DNA of 64,000 nt from Lysobacterales bacterium (GTDB lineage: Bacteria > Pseudomonadota > Gammaproteobacteria > Xanthomonadales > SZUA-36), in NCBI GenBank assembly GCA_014238945.1, contig JABAAB010000064.1:1-64000 (forward strand), written 5' to 3'. Positions 46,446-54,640 of the stretch are shown here, in pieces. Under the pieces are notes generated by a model. That model had not been told where the DNA came from and searched no databases. It worked only from the letters and a program-made list of their open reading frames with translations. A program made the translations under genes and the position numbers. The first letter of the stretch is position 1. Each line of letters begins with the position of its first letter.

Positions 46446-48050
46446 GTGAGATTAATTCGGACTCATCATATAAACCCTCGTTTTCAGTTGTCATTACTGT
46501 TGATCATGATCGCACTCGGCCCGCTGCTGGTAGCCTGCGGCGACACCGACCCTTCATTGCCCACATCCAGCGAAGCCCCGGAAATGGGATATGAGGTGGC
46601 CCCCGCAGAACAGTCTTCAGCGTTAACCCATGATCCAGATGCCGTAGCCGGTGACAAGAGCCCCGGGAAGTTTCTGCTCAATGCAAGTGAACTGGGATTA
46701 CCACCGGAACTTGCACCACTGCACCAAACCTGGAGTGGAGATTTCGACGGCATGGTAGAACGGCGGCTAATCCGTGTGCTGACCGTGTTTCAACTTGGCG
46801 GTTATTTTCTTGATGGTCCGAAGGAAAAAGGCCTGACCTACGATCTGGTCAAGATGTTCGAGAAATCCATCAACGAGCGTTTGGGAACCGGACATCTCAA
46901 ACTGCACGTGGTGCTGATACCGGTCGAGTTTGACCAGTTGCTAAGGGGCCTGGAAGAGGGCTACGGTGACATTGCTGCGGCAGGGTTGTCGATTACACCC
47001 CGGCGGCAGCAACGGGTTGATTTTGGAACTCCGCTGTCACGCGAAGTAAAGGAGGTGATCATCACCGGGCCTGGGGCACCATCCCTTGCCAGTATCGAGG
47101 ACCTGTCCGGCAAAACCGTTCATATCAAGCCAGGCAGCAGCTACCGCGAAAGCCTCGAAGATCTGAATGAATCCTTTCTTGCCAATCACCGTGCCCTGGT
47201 GGATATCGTGGACGTGCCACCCTTGTTGCAGGACATAGACCTGCTGGAGATGGTCAGCGCGGGTCTTTTGCCCATGATTGTCATGGACGATTACAAGGCC
47301 CGATTCTGGGCGGGAATTCTCAATGACCTGCAGGTGCGTGAAGACCTGGTGATACAATCCGGCCGGCACATCGCCTGGGCTTTCAGGAAGAACAGTCCAT
47401 TGCTGGCAGCCGAGGTCAATGAGTTTTCCCACACCCACCGCCAGGGCACGCTGATGGGCAATATCCTGATCAAGCGTTATCTGAAGAACACCCGCTGGGT
47501 CAACAATGCGCTGGATCCGACCGGTTTGAGTCGATTTGAGGATACCATCAGGTTCTTTGAGCTGTATGCCGATCAATACGATTTTGATCACCTGATGATC
47601 GCCGCGCAGGGTTACCAGGAATCCGGTCTTGATCAGAATGCACGCAGCAGCGCCGGCGCCATCGGTATCATGCAGCTGCTTTCCAGTACCGCTTCGGATC
47701 CAAATGTGGGTATACCGGATATTGAAAACGTCGAGTCCAACGTACATGCCGGTACCAAGTACCTTGACTTCCTGCGCAAGCGGTACTTCGATGATCCGAA
47801 GATTGATCCGTTCAACCGGGCGTTATTCTCATTTGCAGCCTACAATGCGGGTCCTGCAAGGGTGCGTGGTCTGCGTCGCAAGGCGGAGGAAGCCGGACTT
47901 GATCCCAATAAGTGGTTTAACAACGTCGAACTGATTGCCGCCCGTGAGATCGGCCGGGAGACGGTCCAGTATGTCAGCAATATTTACAAGTACTACCTGG
48001 CCTACCGAATGATCAATGAACAGCAGAAACTGAGGGCCAGCAAGGGGTAA
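46446..48050 (+). CDS. mltF: MltF-like membrane-bound lytic transglycosylase
   Basis: 534 residues. An N-terminal lipoprotein signal with lipobox LLVAC (cleavage before Cys near residue 31) is followed by an amino-acid-binding-type SBP_bac_3 domain (about 95-340; VLTVFQLGGYFLDGPKEKGL, DIAAAGLSITPRRQQRVDFG). The C-terminal SLT domain has the catalytic Glu near residue 394 in QGYQESGLDQNARSSAGAIG, and FAAYNAGPARVRGL. The enzyme cuts peptidoglycan between MurNAc and GlcNAc, forming 1,6-anhydro ends, and would sit on the outer membrane. The GTG start is supported by the lipoprotein signal beginning at once. It is the standard MltF domain order. Confidence 0.92.
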   Translation: MRLIRTHHINPRFQLSLLLIMIALGPLLVACGDTDPSLPTSSEAPEMGYEVAPAEQSSALTHDPDAVAGDKSPGKFLLNASELGLPPELAPLHQTWSGDFDGMVERRLIRVLTVFQLGGYFLDGPKEKGLTYDLVKMFEKSINERLGTGHLKLHVVLIPVEFDQLLRGLEEGYGDIAAAGLSITPRRQQRVDFGTPLSREVKEVIITGPGAPSLASIEDLSGKTVHIKPGSSYRESLEDLNESFLANHRALVDIVDVPPLLQDIDLLEMVSAGLLPMIVMDDYKARFWAGILNDLQVREDLVIQSGRHIAWAFRKNSPLLAAEVNEFSHTHRQGTLMGNILIKRYLKNTRWVNNALDPTGLSRFEDTIRFFELYADQYDFDHLMIAAQGYQESGLDQNARSSAGAIGIMQLLSSTASDPNVGIPDIENVESNVHAGTKYLDFLRKRYFDDPKIDPFNRALFSFAAYNAGPARVRGLRRKAEEAGLDPNKWFNNVELIAAREIGRETVQYVSNIYKYYLAYRMINEQQKLRASKG

Positions 48051-48157
48051 CCCAGACGTCCCGACCATTGTTTGACTGGCATCAATTTGGCCCCACAGTT
48101 GTTCATCATTGAAAATTCACATTTACACTGCTGCAGTGTTTTAGCAAAGGACAGAAA

Positions 48158-48667
48158 ATGAAATCAGTCATTCGAATTTGTTGCGTGTCATTATTTCTAA
48201 CCACCGGACCGTTAAACGCAGATGAATTATCCGGGGGTGGAAAGCAGGCAGAGGAACAGGCTTTTGCAATCAGCGAAGTCAGTAATATACTGGACCAGTT
48301 TCACCTTGCAGCGTCAGAAGCAGACTGGGCCAACTATTTCGACCTGCTGACCGAGGACAGCATATTCCTGGGTACGGATGTATCCGAGCGATGGAGTAAA
48401 GCCGAGTTTCAGTCCTATGCCGGTGATGGCAGCGGTTGGACCTATTCACTGAGGGAACGCAACATCAATTTAACCCCATCCGCCCAAAGCGCCTGGTTTG
48501 ACGAAATTCTGTGGAACGATAACTATGGGACGAGCAGGGGCACAGGCGTTCTGGTGAGAACCCCGCAAGGTTGGAAGATTTCGCAGTATCACCTGACATT
48601 TCCAATACCCAATTCCCTCGCTGCGAAAATGACCAGTGAGATAAAAACCTTTGAACAGACGCGGTGA
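48158..48667 (+). CDS. Exported NTF2-like (SnoaL/DUF4440-type) protein
   Basis: 169 residues with a signal peptide (IRICCVSLFLTTGPLNADE). A single NTF2-like cone domain follows: NILDQFHLAASEADWANYFD, LLTEDSIFLGTDVSERWSK, and strands WFDEILWNDNYGTSRGTGVL and WKISQYHLTFPIPN. Proteins of this fold bind small hydrophobic ligands or act as enzymes; nothing here fixes a function. It is a monocistronic gene after mltF. Confidence 0.82.
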   Translation: MKSVIRICCVSLFLTTGPLNADELSGGGKQAEEQAFAISEVSNILDQFHLAASEADWANYFDLLTEDSIFLGTDVSERWSKAEFQSYAGDGSGWTYSLRERNINLTPSAQSAWFDEILWNDNYGTSRGTGVLVRTPQGWKISQYHLTFPIPNSLAAKMTSEIKTFEQTR

Positions 48668-48903
48668 TTACCGGTGAATTTAGAGCCTCTCGGCGGACTG
48701 AAAGCCAAGGCCATCGGTGTCTTTATGCAGCACCCCTGCTATGTCGCCACCGAAATGACCAGCAACCATGGTGTCCTCAGCGGGAAAAGGGGCTTATACG
48801 TGGGGCAAGCTTGTTTATGAATATGCGAGCTTGGTGATGCACTTTTGGAAGAAAATCTGCAAACAGATCACGTTTTGAATCAACAATACGGTTGGAAATC
48901 AGC
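48668..48903. other. Gap before dapB with a doubtful 47-codon frame
   Basis: A GTG frame from 48674 to 48820 reads NLEPLGGLKAKAIGVFMQHP and ends LYVGQACL. It has fair composition but no ribosome site and no known match, so it is not called. The dapB leader occupies the right side. Confidence 0.3.
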
Positions 48904-49662
48904 ATGAAAGTAGCGGTGTCAGGTGCAATGGGCCGGTTGGGCAGTGCGATTGCGCGCGGTATTTCAATCACGAATGACATGCAACTTTCCGGAGTTTACG
49001 CTCCCGGTCATGCAGGAAAGACAATGGCAGGGCTGGAAATCGAAGATGCCATGGAGAGAATAGATGCCCGGATTATCGTGGAATGTGGCCCTCCGGAGAC
49101 TGTGATGGAAAACCTGAAAATGTGGCACACCATGGGGCTGGGAGTTGTTGTGGGCACTTCCGGTTTTACTGAAGACCGAATGGGGGAATTGAAATCTTTT
49201 TGGGGTGAAGGTGATCCCGGCTGTCTTGTTGTACCTAATTTTTCAATTGGCGCCGCTCTCATGATGCGATTTGCGGAGATGGCCTCTGTTCATTTTGAGT
49301 CGGCTGAGATTATAGAGCGTCATGAAGAGGCAAAGCCTGATGCTCCTTCAGGTACCGCATTGGCGACTGCTGTGCGGGTAGCAAAGTACAGATCTCAGTC
49401 TGAGCTGATCACGAAGGGTGAACTGGTCAAGGGGGCACGGGGAGGGTTGGTATCCGGGGTTCATGTTCACTCGTTACGAATGAAGGGATTGTTATCGGAC
49501 CAGGAGGTTGCATTCAGCAATATGGGCGAAACTTTTTCAGTCAACCATCGCAGTACTTCCTATGAATCCTTTGTTCGCGGGGCTTTGCTGGCCATACGGT
49601 ACACACAAACAATCAAAGGCGTCGCAACCGGGTTGGATGGTGCACTGGATTTTGGTCAGTGA
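48904..49662 (+). CDS. dapB: 4-hydroxy-tetrahydrodipicolinate reductase, atypical for gammaproteobacteria
   Basis: 252 residues. The enzyme uses NAD(P)H to reduce 4-hydroxy-tetrahydrodipicolinate in lysine and diaminopimelate synthesis. Motifs: the nucleotide fold MKVAVSGAMGRLGSAIARG, VVVGTSGFTED, VPNFSIGAALMMRFAEMA and the substrate/catalytic region IIERHEEAKPDAPSGTALAT, ending in GLDGALDFG. The NFSIGAALMMRFA and short N-terminal half recall actinobacterial-type DapB rather than the 270-residue E. coli type, so transfer from elsewhere is possible. ATG at 48904 with GGAA 6-9 bases upstream is preferred over the TTG at 48892. It stands alone, not in a dap or carAB operon. Confidence 0.85.
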   Translation: MKVAVSGAMGRLGSAIARGISITNDMQLSGVYAPGHAGKTMAGLEIEDAMERIDARIIVECGPPETVMENLKMWHTMGLGVVVGTSGFTEDRMGELKSFWGEGDPGCLVVPNFSIGAALMMRFAEMASVHFESAEIIERHEEAKPDAPSGTALATAVRVAKYRSQSELITKGELVKGARGGLVSGVHVHSLRMKGLLSDQEVAFSNMGETFSVNHRSTSYESFVRGALLAIRYTQTIKGVATGLDGALDFGQ

Positions 49663-49725
49663 TCTGAATCACCTGGCCAGGACCGGTATAAAATTTCGAT
49701 CCGGGTTATATGAGCTCAAAAGGGC

Positions 49726-50121
49726 TTATCCACCTGCTTCAGTGCGTTCTTTTTTCAGATCATCCTCAATTCTCAGCCAGCTGACCCAACTCTCGACCCC
49801 ATAGTGACCTTCGGGTGGAGCGAGTTCGGGGTCGTCCAGTGTGCCGGACAAGATGGATATCCAGTCTTCATTGGTCGGCCGAAAAAACATCGGCGAGCCA
49901 CAGTCGGCACAGAATCCTCGCTCTACAAATTGTGAAGACTGATAGAATTTTGGCTCGCCCCTGATCATGTGCAGCCGGGCCTTTGGGACAATCGCGCTGG
50001 TGGAAACGGCACTGCCACTCGATTTTTGACACATACGGCAATGACAATACCAATTATCCGAGGCAGACACCCGGGCTTCGTAGCGGACCGCCCCGCATAA
50101 ACATCCTCCTTTCCAGCTCAT
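49726..50121 (-). CDS. GFA/CENP-V-family zinc protein
   Basis: 131 residues from the ATG at 50121 (GGAG 9 bases before; a longer frame starts at 50136 without a site). Zinc-binding cysteines are CLCGAVRYEA, WYCHCRMCQKSSGSA and FCADCGSPMFFRP, the pattern of glutathione-dependent formaldehyde-activating-enzyme-like proteins. Most members have no proven reaction; activation of formaldehyde with glutathione applies to the founding member only. It converges with dapB. Confidence 0.9.
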   Translation of the reverse strand: MSWKGGCLCGAVRYEARVSASDNWYCHCRMCQKSSGSAVSTSAIVPKARLHMIRGEPKFYQSSQFVERGFCADCGSPMFFRPTNEDWISILSGTLDDPELAPPEGHYGVESWVSWLRIEDDLKKERTEAGG

Positions 50122-50215
50122 TGTGGTGGTCTCCATTCAATGGACTGTGACCGGGACTTCAGTATACCTGGGTGGATTTGAGCCAGGACTACTGCACCTC
50201 AGCCACAGGAATTTC

Positions 50216-52735
50216 TCATTGTCTTACCCGCAACGCATGAATCGGACTCGAACGCGCCACTTTGAACGCATGCCCCCCGACTGTTAAACCGGCTATCAGC
50301 AATGCCGCCAGGCCCACGCCTGCAAAGTACACCATGCCCAGGTCGATGCGGTATGAGAATTGGTCGAGGTACTGGCTCGATCCAAACCAGCCCAGCGGCC
50401 AGGCAATTCCGATCGCGATGAGCACCGGAATCGAGAACCGCCACAGTAACATGGAAATGATGGCAGGTATGGAAGCGCCATGCACCTTGCGGATACTGAC
50501 CTCACGTGATGTCTCGGTAGCCGCAAGTGCAGATAGTCCGTACAAGCCCAGGCAGGCCACCAAAAGGGCGAGGGCTGCGAGTGCGGTGACCATCATCCCC
50601 TGCTGACGATCGTTCTCATACAGATCGGCAATGTTCTGGTCGAGATAATCAATGGTGATCGGATCCCTCGGGATAAAATCTTTCCAGATGGCGGTGATAT
50701 CGCTGACCAGGGCCGGCACATCAGTGCCTGCGCGAAACCTGACGGTGAGATTGCCGAAACCACTGCTTACCATGAAAAAAATAGTGGGTAATATCTCCTC
50801 TCGTAACGAGGTGAAATGAAAGTCCTTAACGACACCGACAACCTCCGGCACGAGCAGTGGCTGCGATATATCCATGGTCACACCCAGCGCCATTTCAGGA
50901 GATTCAAATCCCAATAGCTGTACTGCACTTTCGCTGAGAACGACAGAGATGCGTACGGGATCCTCCTGTTCGTCCATTTCAACACCCAGCAGCGCGTTGT
51001 CCTGACCAAATTCCCGGCTCAATGCTCGCCCGGCCAGGAGCTCAAGCTCGTACAGCTCGAAAAATCCTTCATCGATATTGACCGGACGACCGCGAACTGG
51101 CTCTTCCCCGGCATACCCGGGCACGCTCATGGGAGAGTTGCCGAAATACTGGTCACCGGGGACAACATTCGAAAAAGCCGTGCCAATAACATCTGGATGG
51201 GCAAGTATCCGTTCGTTGATTACTTCTGCCTTTTCGGCGAAATGACCCCAATTCATCCACCGCAGAACCACTTTATCCTGGATGGAAAACCCAAGGTCAC
51301 GCTCGGCTGTATAGTGACGCTGAGACTGGATGACAGTAGCGCCTATCCCCAGGGCGATCGAGATCGTGAACTGAAAAACCACCAGGGCAGTGCGTAAACG
51401 ATGCGCCTTTCCACGCTTTCCTCGAAGACCACTGAATATGACCGCTGGCCGATAGGATGAAAGAACCATGGCAGGATATAATCCGGCAATAACCGCCACG
51501 AAGCTGAGCAGGGAAAAAACAGCTGCAATCATCTCGACGGTCAACAGGGATTCAAGGGTGAGGTCTTTACCGATAAAAGCGTTCAGATAGGGCAGAACAG
51601 CAGAAACGGTTATGAGCGCCAGCCCAAGGGCCAACATTGTGAGAATGGCCGTTTCCAGCAAATATTGACTGAGTAGCTGCCTGCGTCCGGCGCCATGTAC
51701 CTTGCGTATGGAAACTTCCCGTGCCCTGCTCAGCGAACGGGCCAGTGCCAGGTTGGTGAAATTGATACTGGCAATGGCCAGAATCAACACCGCAATTCCG
51801 GTCAGGGCATAAACCAGGGTCCAGTCACCGACCGGCCGCAATGGCTGTATATTACGCTGGTTCATGTGCAGGTCGGTTACCCGCGTGAGCATTCCGGTCA
51901 CCATATCGCTGCCCTTCGTACCTTCCGGGCGCCGGGAAGTATCAACGAATTCATCCATCAGGGCAGGAAACTCTGCCTCCATTAATTCGGTTCCGGCACC
52001 CTCGGCCAATTTCAGATAGGTATGGGCCATGATGTTGTCCCATGACCCGTCGTCATAGAACCCGAACCCGTCATCCGCAGGCTGGTTACTCAATATAAAA
52101 TGCAGGTCGAGATGGCTGTTCCGAGGAATGTCACGAAAAACACCGGTGACCTGGAAATCACGTAATTCACCCCCCTCGACCGTCTCAATCGTTAGGACTT
52201 GCCCCATGGCCGGATCAGTACCAAAGTATTTGAGCGCCCTTTCTTCTGAAATGATTACTGAAGAAACACCCGCCAGTGCGGTTGCCTTGTCTCCTTCGAT
52301 CAGCGGAATATCCAGTACTTCAAAAAAGTTCGGTTCTGCAAATACCATGTCTTCGTAATGCACCTGGTCTGCCCGGTGCAGGGAATGGATGTTGAAGTGC
52401 AGTCGGGTGATAGCCTCGATTTCTGAAAAACGGCTCTTCAGCACGGGCGCCGCCGGCGGGTACGTTTGTGCTATGAAGATCGATCCACCGTTGGTTTGGT
52501 TTATTTTGGTTTCAAAGCGATAAACATTTTCCGCATTCGGGATCCATTGGTCATAACTGAGCTCGTGGCGCACAAAAAGAATGACGATCAAGGCTACAGT
52601 CAGGCCAATGGCAAGACTCAATATGTTGATACCGGAGGCGAACTTGTTGTGGCTCATCTGCCGGATGGCAGCACTGAAGTAGGTTGCAAACATCCCGGCC
52701 TTGCGGGATACCCATTGCGTGTTTAATCCTGACAT
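50216..52735 (-). CDS. MacB/FtsX-type ABC transporter permease, two-module
   Basis: 839 residues made of two similar halves. Each half has one membrane helix, a periplasmic MacB core and three FtsX-type helices. The coupling segments REVSIRKVHGAGRRQLLSQY (middle) and REVSIRKVHGASIPAIISML (near the end) are nearly the same, showing the internal duplication. Family members extrude peptides, lipids or antibiotics using mechanical transmission rather than a channel. The ATPase gene follows upstream in transcription order, 48 bases away, and the adaptor gene before that is truncated, so the complex may not connect to an outer-membrane tunnel. Confidence 0.88.
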   Translation of the reverse strand: MSGLNTQWVSRKAGMFATYFSAAIRQMSHNKFASGINILSLAIGLTVALIVILFVRHELSYDQWIPNAENVYRFETKINQTNGGSIFIAQTYPPAAPVLKSRFSEIEAITRLHFNIHSLHRADQVHYEDMVFAEPNFFEVLDIPLIEGDKATALAGVSSVIISEERALKYFGTDPAMGQVLTIETVEGGELRDFQVTGVFRDIPRNSHLDLHFILSNQPADDGFGFYDDGSWDNIMAHTYLKLAEGAGTELMEAEFPALMDEFVDTSRRPEGTKGSDMVTGMLTRVTDLHMNQRNIQPLRPVGDWTLVYALTGIAVLILAIASINFTNLALARSLSRAREVSIRKVHGAGRRQLLSQYLLETAILTMLALGLALITVSAVLPYLNAFIGKDLTLESLLTVEMIAAVFSLLSFVAVIAGLYPAMVLSSYRPAVIFSGLRGKRGKAHRLRTALVVFQFTISIALGIGATVIQSQRHYTAERDLGFSIQDKVVLRWMNWGHFAEKAEVINERILAHPDVIGTAFSNVVPGDQYFGNSPMSVPGYAGEEPVRGRPVNIDEGFFELYELELLAGRALSREFGQDNALLGVEMDEQEDPVRISVVLSESAVQLLGFESPEMALGVTMDISQPLLVPEVVGVVKDFHFTSLREEILPTIFFMVSSGFGNLTVRFRAGTDVPALVSDITAIWKDFIPRDPITIDYLDQNIADLYENDRQQGMMVTALAALALLVACLGLYGLSALAATETSREVSIRKVHGASIPAIISMLLWRFSIPVLIAIGIAWPLGWFGSSQYLDQFSYRIDLGMVYFAGVGLAALLIAGLTVGGHAFKVARSSPIHALRVRQ

Positions 52736-52783
52736 TACGGGTGTTCCTTGCGATTGGTCATTTTTCAGCCATTCAACTTAAGC

Positions 52784-53545
52784 TTAAAATTTCTTCAGGT
52801 TCTCGGTGATTACTTCACCATCAAACAGGGAGATGTCCCGCCGCGCATACTCAGCGTGGGCAGGAGAATGCGTCACCATCAAAATCGTGGTGCCCTGCTG
52901 GTTGAGCTCGGTCAGTATTTCCATAACTTCCTGGCCATTGTGGGAATCCAGGTTTCCGGTAGGTTCATCCGCAAGGATCAGGTTTGGTTCGGCAATGACC
53001 GCGCGGGCCACCGCAACTCGCTGCTGCTGACCCCCGGAGAGCTGACTCGGTTCATGGTTGGCACGGTGTGCAATCTCCATTCTTTCCATGGCCTGTTCGG
53101 CCCGTTCCCGTCGCTCCGCCTTGGATACGTCGTGATAAAGCAGGGCCACTTCGATGTTTTCACGGACCGACAATTCGTCGATCAGGTTAAAGCTTTGGAA
53201 AATAAAGCCGATGTTGCGCTTGCGGATTGCAGACAGGCTGCTCTCACCGTGGTTTGCGATGTCTTCACCGTCAAACCAGTAAGAGCCTGAGCTCGGTCTG
53301 TCCAGCATGCCCACAATATTGAGCAGGGTTGACTTGCCACAGCCCGATGGACCCATAACCGCTACAAACTCGCCGCGCTTGACCTCGAAATTAATGTTAT
53401 TCAGTGCCGTGGTTTCAATGTTGTCGGATCGATAAACCTTGCACAGGTCTTCAAGACTGAACAGGGTTTCTGACTGGTCAATCTTCGAGGCTGGAAAAAT
53501 GTCGGCGCCCTGTACCACATTGCTTGCTATCTGTTGTGTATTCAT
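52784..53545 (-). CDS. ABC transporter ATP-binding protein (MacB/LolD type)
   Basis: 253 residues. Walker A is GPSGCGKST, the signature is LSGGQQQRVAVARAV, Walker B is LILADEPTGNLD, and the switch His is in LMVTHSPAHAEYA. NIGFIFQSFNLIDELSVREN is the Q-loop region typical of LolD/MacB ATPases. It energises the permease encoded next. The preceding 66 bases separate it from the adaptor remnant. Confidence 0.95.
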   Translation of the reverse strand: MNTQQIASNVVQGADIFPASKIDQSETLFSLEDLCKVYRSDNIETTALNNINFEVKRGEFVAVMGPSGCGKSTLLNIVGMLDRPSSGSYWFDGEDIANHGESSLSAIRKRNIGFIFQSFNLIDELSVRENIEVALLYHDVSKAERRERAEQAMERMEIAHRANHEPSQLSGGQQQRVAVARAVIAEPNLILADEPTGNLDSHNGQEVMEILTELNQQGTTILMVTHSPAHAEYARRDISLFDGEVITENLKKF

Positions 53546-53611
53546 CTTGTCTGATCCTGTCTTTGTCTATCAATGGTTGAATGCTTGGCAATCGCCAAAT
53601 TGAAGAGGGTT

Positions 53612-54488
53612 TTATTCACTGGCCTGCAGCTCCAGCCGGTCCATATCCAGGTAGTTTGAATAGGGAGAGGTAATGACCTGCTCACCGGGTTCCAGTCCGT
53701 CCAGAACTTCGATGAACCTGAGGTTTCTTCGGCCTGTGCGTACATTGCGTTTAACCGCTTTGGAGCCATCGGGTGTGACCACGAACACCCAGTTGCCGCC
53801 AGTATCCTGGTAAAACGCACCATTGGGTATCAACAGTGATTCGGAAGGGCTGCCTAGCTGCAGATTGAGTTGCAAGGTTTGTCCGCGACGAATACTGGCG
53901 GGTTCGTTCCCAGTAAATACCAGGTCCACCTCGAAAGTCCCATTGGTAACCTGTGGGTAAATCTTGCGCACGCTCAGGGCGTATTCATTGCCGCCGGTGT
54001 TTAGGGCCGCGGTTTGCTCCAGGTCCACGCGCGAGAGGTAAAACTCGTCGATGTCGGCCTTGACCTTGAATGACTCCGGGTCATCTATCTGGCCAATATT
54101 CACACCTCTGGGCAGTGCCTGGCCAATCTCCAGGTCGAACGCGGTCAGTTTTCCCGATACCGGCGCGCGCATACTCAGCGCGTCCAGGTTGCGCCGCGCC
54201 ACTCCCAGATTTTTCTCGAGTTGGGCGCCGGCAATACGCAGCTGTTCCATCTGGGCTTTCTGTAGCCGCTCATCGGTGGTCTGGCTTTCGAGGGTAATCT
54301 CGCGCTTGGCCACGTACCAGTTGTTTTCATCCACCAGTCGCTCAAGTGTGCCATTGTCCACCAGGTCTTTTTCAACCAATGGTGACAACCTTTCAATTTC
54401 CCTCGCCAGGCGGATGATGTGGTAGTTGATGTCAACGAGGTTGCGTTTGTGCTCCAGTCGATTCTGTTCCAATGAAAGTTCGGTATTG
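53612..54488 (-). pseudogene. Periplasmic adaptor (HlyD/RND-type) of the ABC system, 5' end missing
   Basis: The frame contains the second coiled-coil helix (ERLVDENNWYVAKREITLES; LRIAGAQLEKNLGVARRNLD), the second lipoyl half (SMRAPVSGKLTAFDLEIGQA), barrel and membrane-proximal domains (TGNEPASIRRGQTLQLNLQL; LDGLEPGEQVITSPYSNYLD). The start of the protein (inner-membrane helix and first lipoyl half, over 100 residues) is absent. Family-like sequence begins at NTELSLEQNRLEHKRNLVD near 54488, directly next to a palindromic repeat (54491-54528). The TTG at 54472 is not a believable start for an exported adaptor. Likely inactive. Confidence 0.78.
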
Positions 54489-54490
54489 CG

Positions 54491-54546
54491 CTTCGTGCAG
54501 CGCTCCGGGCGTGAATCTGCACACGAAGGCCGATCCTACAATTGAC
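54491..54546. repeat. REP-like palindromic element at the broken end of the adaptor gene
   Basis: CTTCGTGCAG (54491-54500) and CTGCACACGAAG (54517-54528) form an imperfect inverted repeat, followed by GCCGATCCTACA. On the other strand this reads TGTAGGATCGGCCTTCGTG, similar to the common REP pattern TGTAGG...GGCTTC found between genes in many proteobacteria. Its position exactly at the truncation suggests it took part in the event. Confidence 0.5.
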
Positions 54547-54640
54547 ACGGTGAGAACACACCGCTATCGGCGGGAACAAAGGGATGGAAGCATTGCCATC
54601 AAATGATCAGGCGATGCAGCGTTGACCTACAACAAGGCTT

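Noticed and set aside
54175-54579. 134-codon minus-strand frame overlapping the adaptor remnant
   Set aside because: Its sequence is out of frame with the coiled-coil adaptor, which has clear family motifs.
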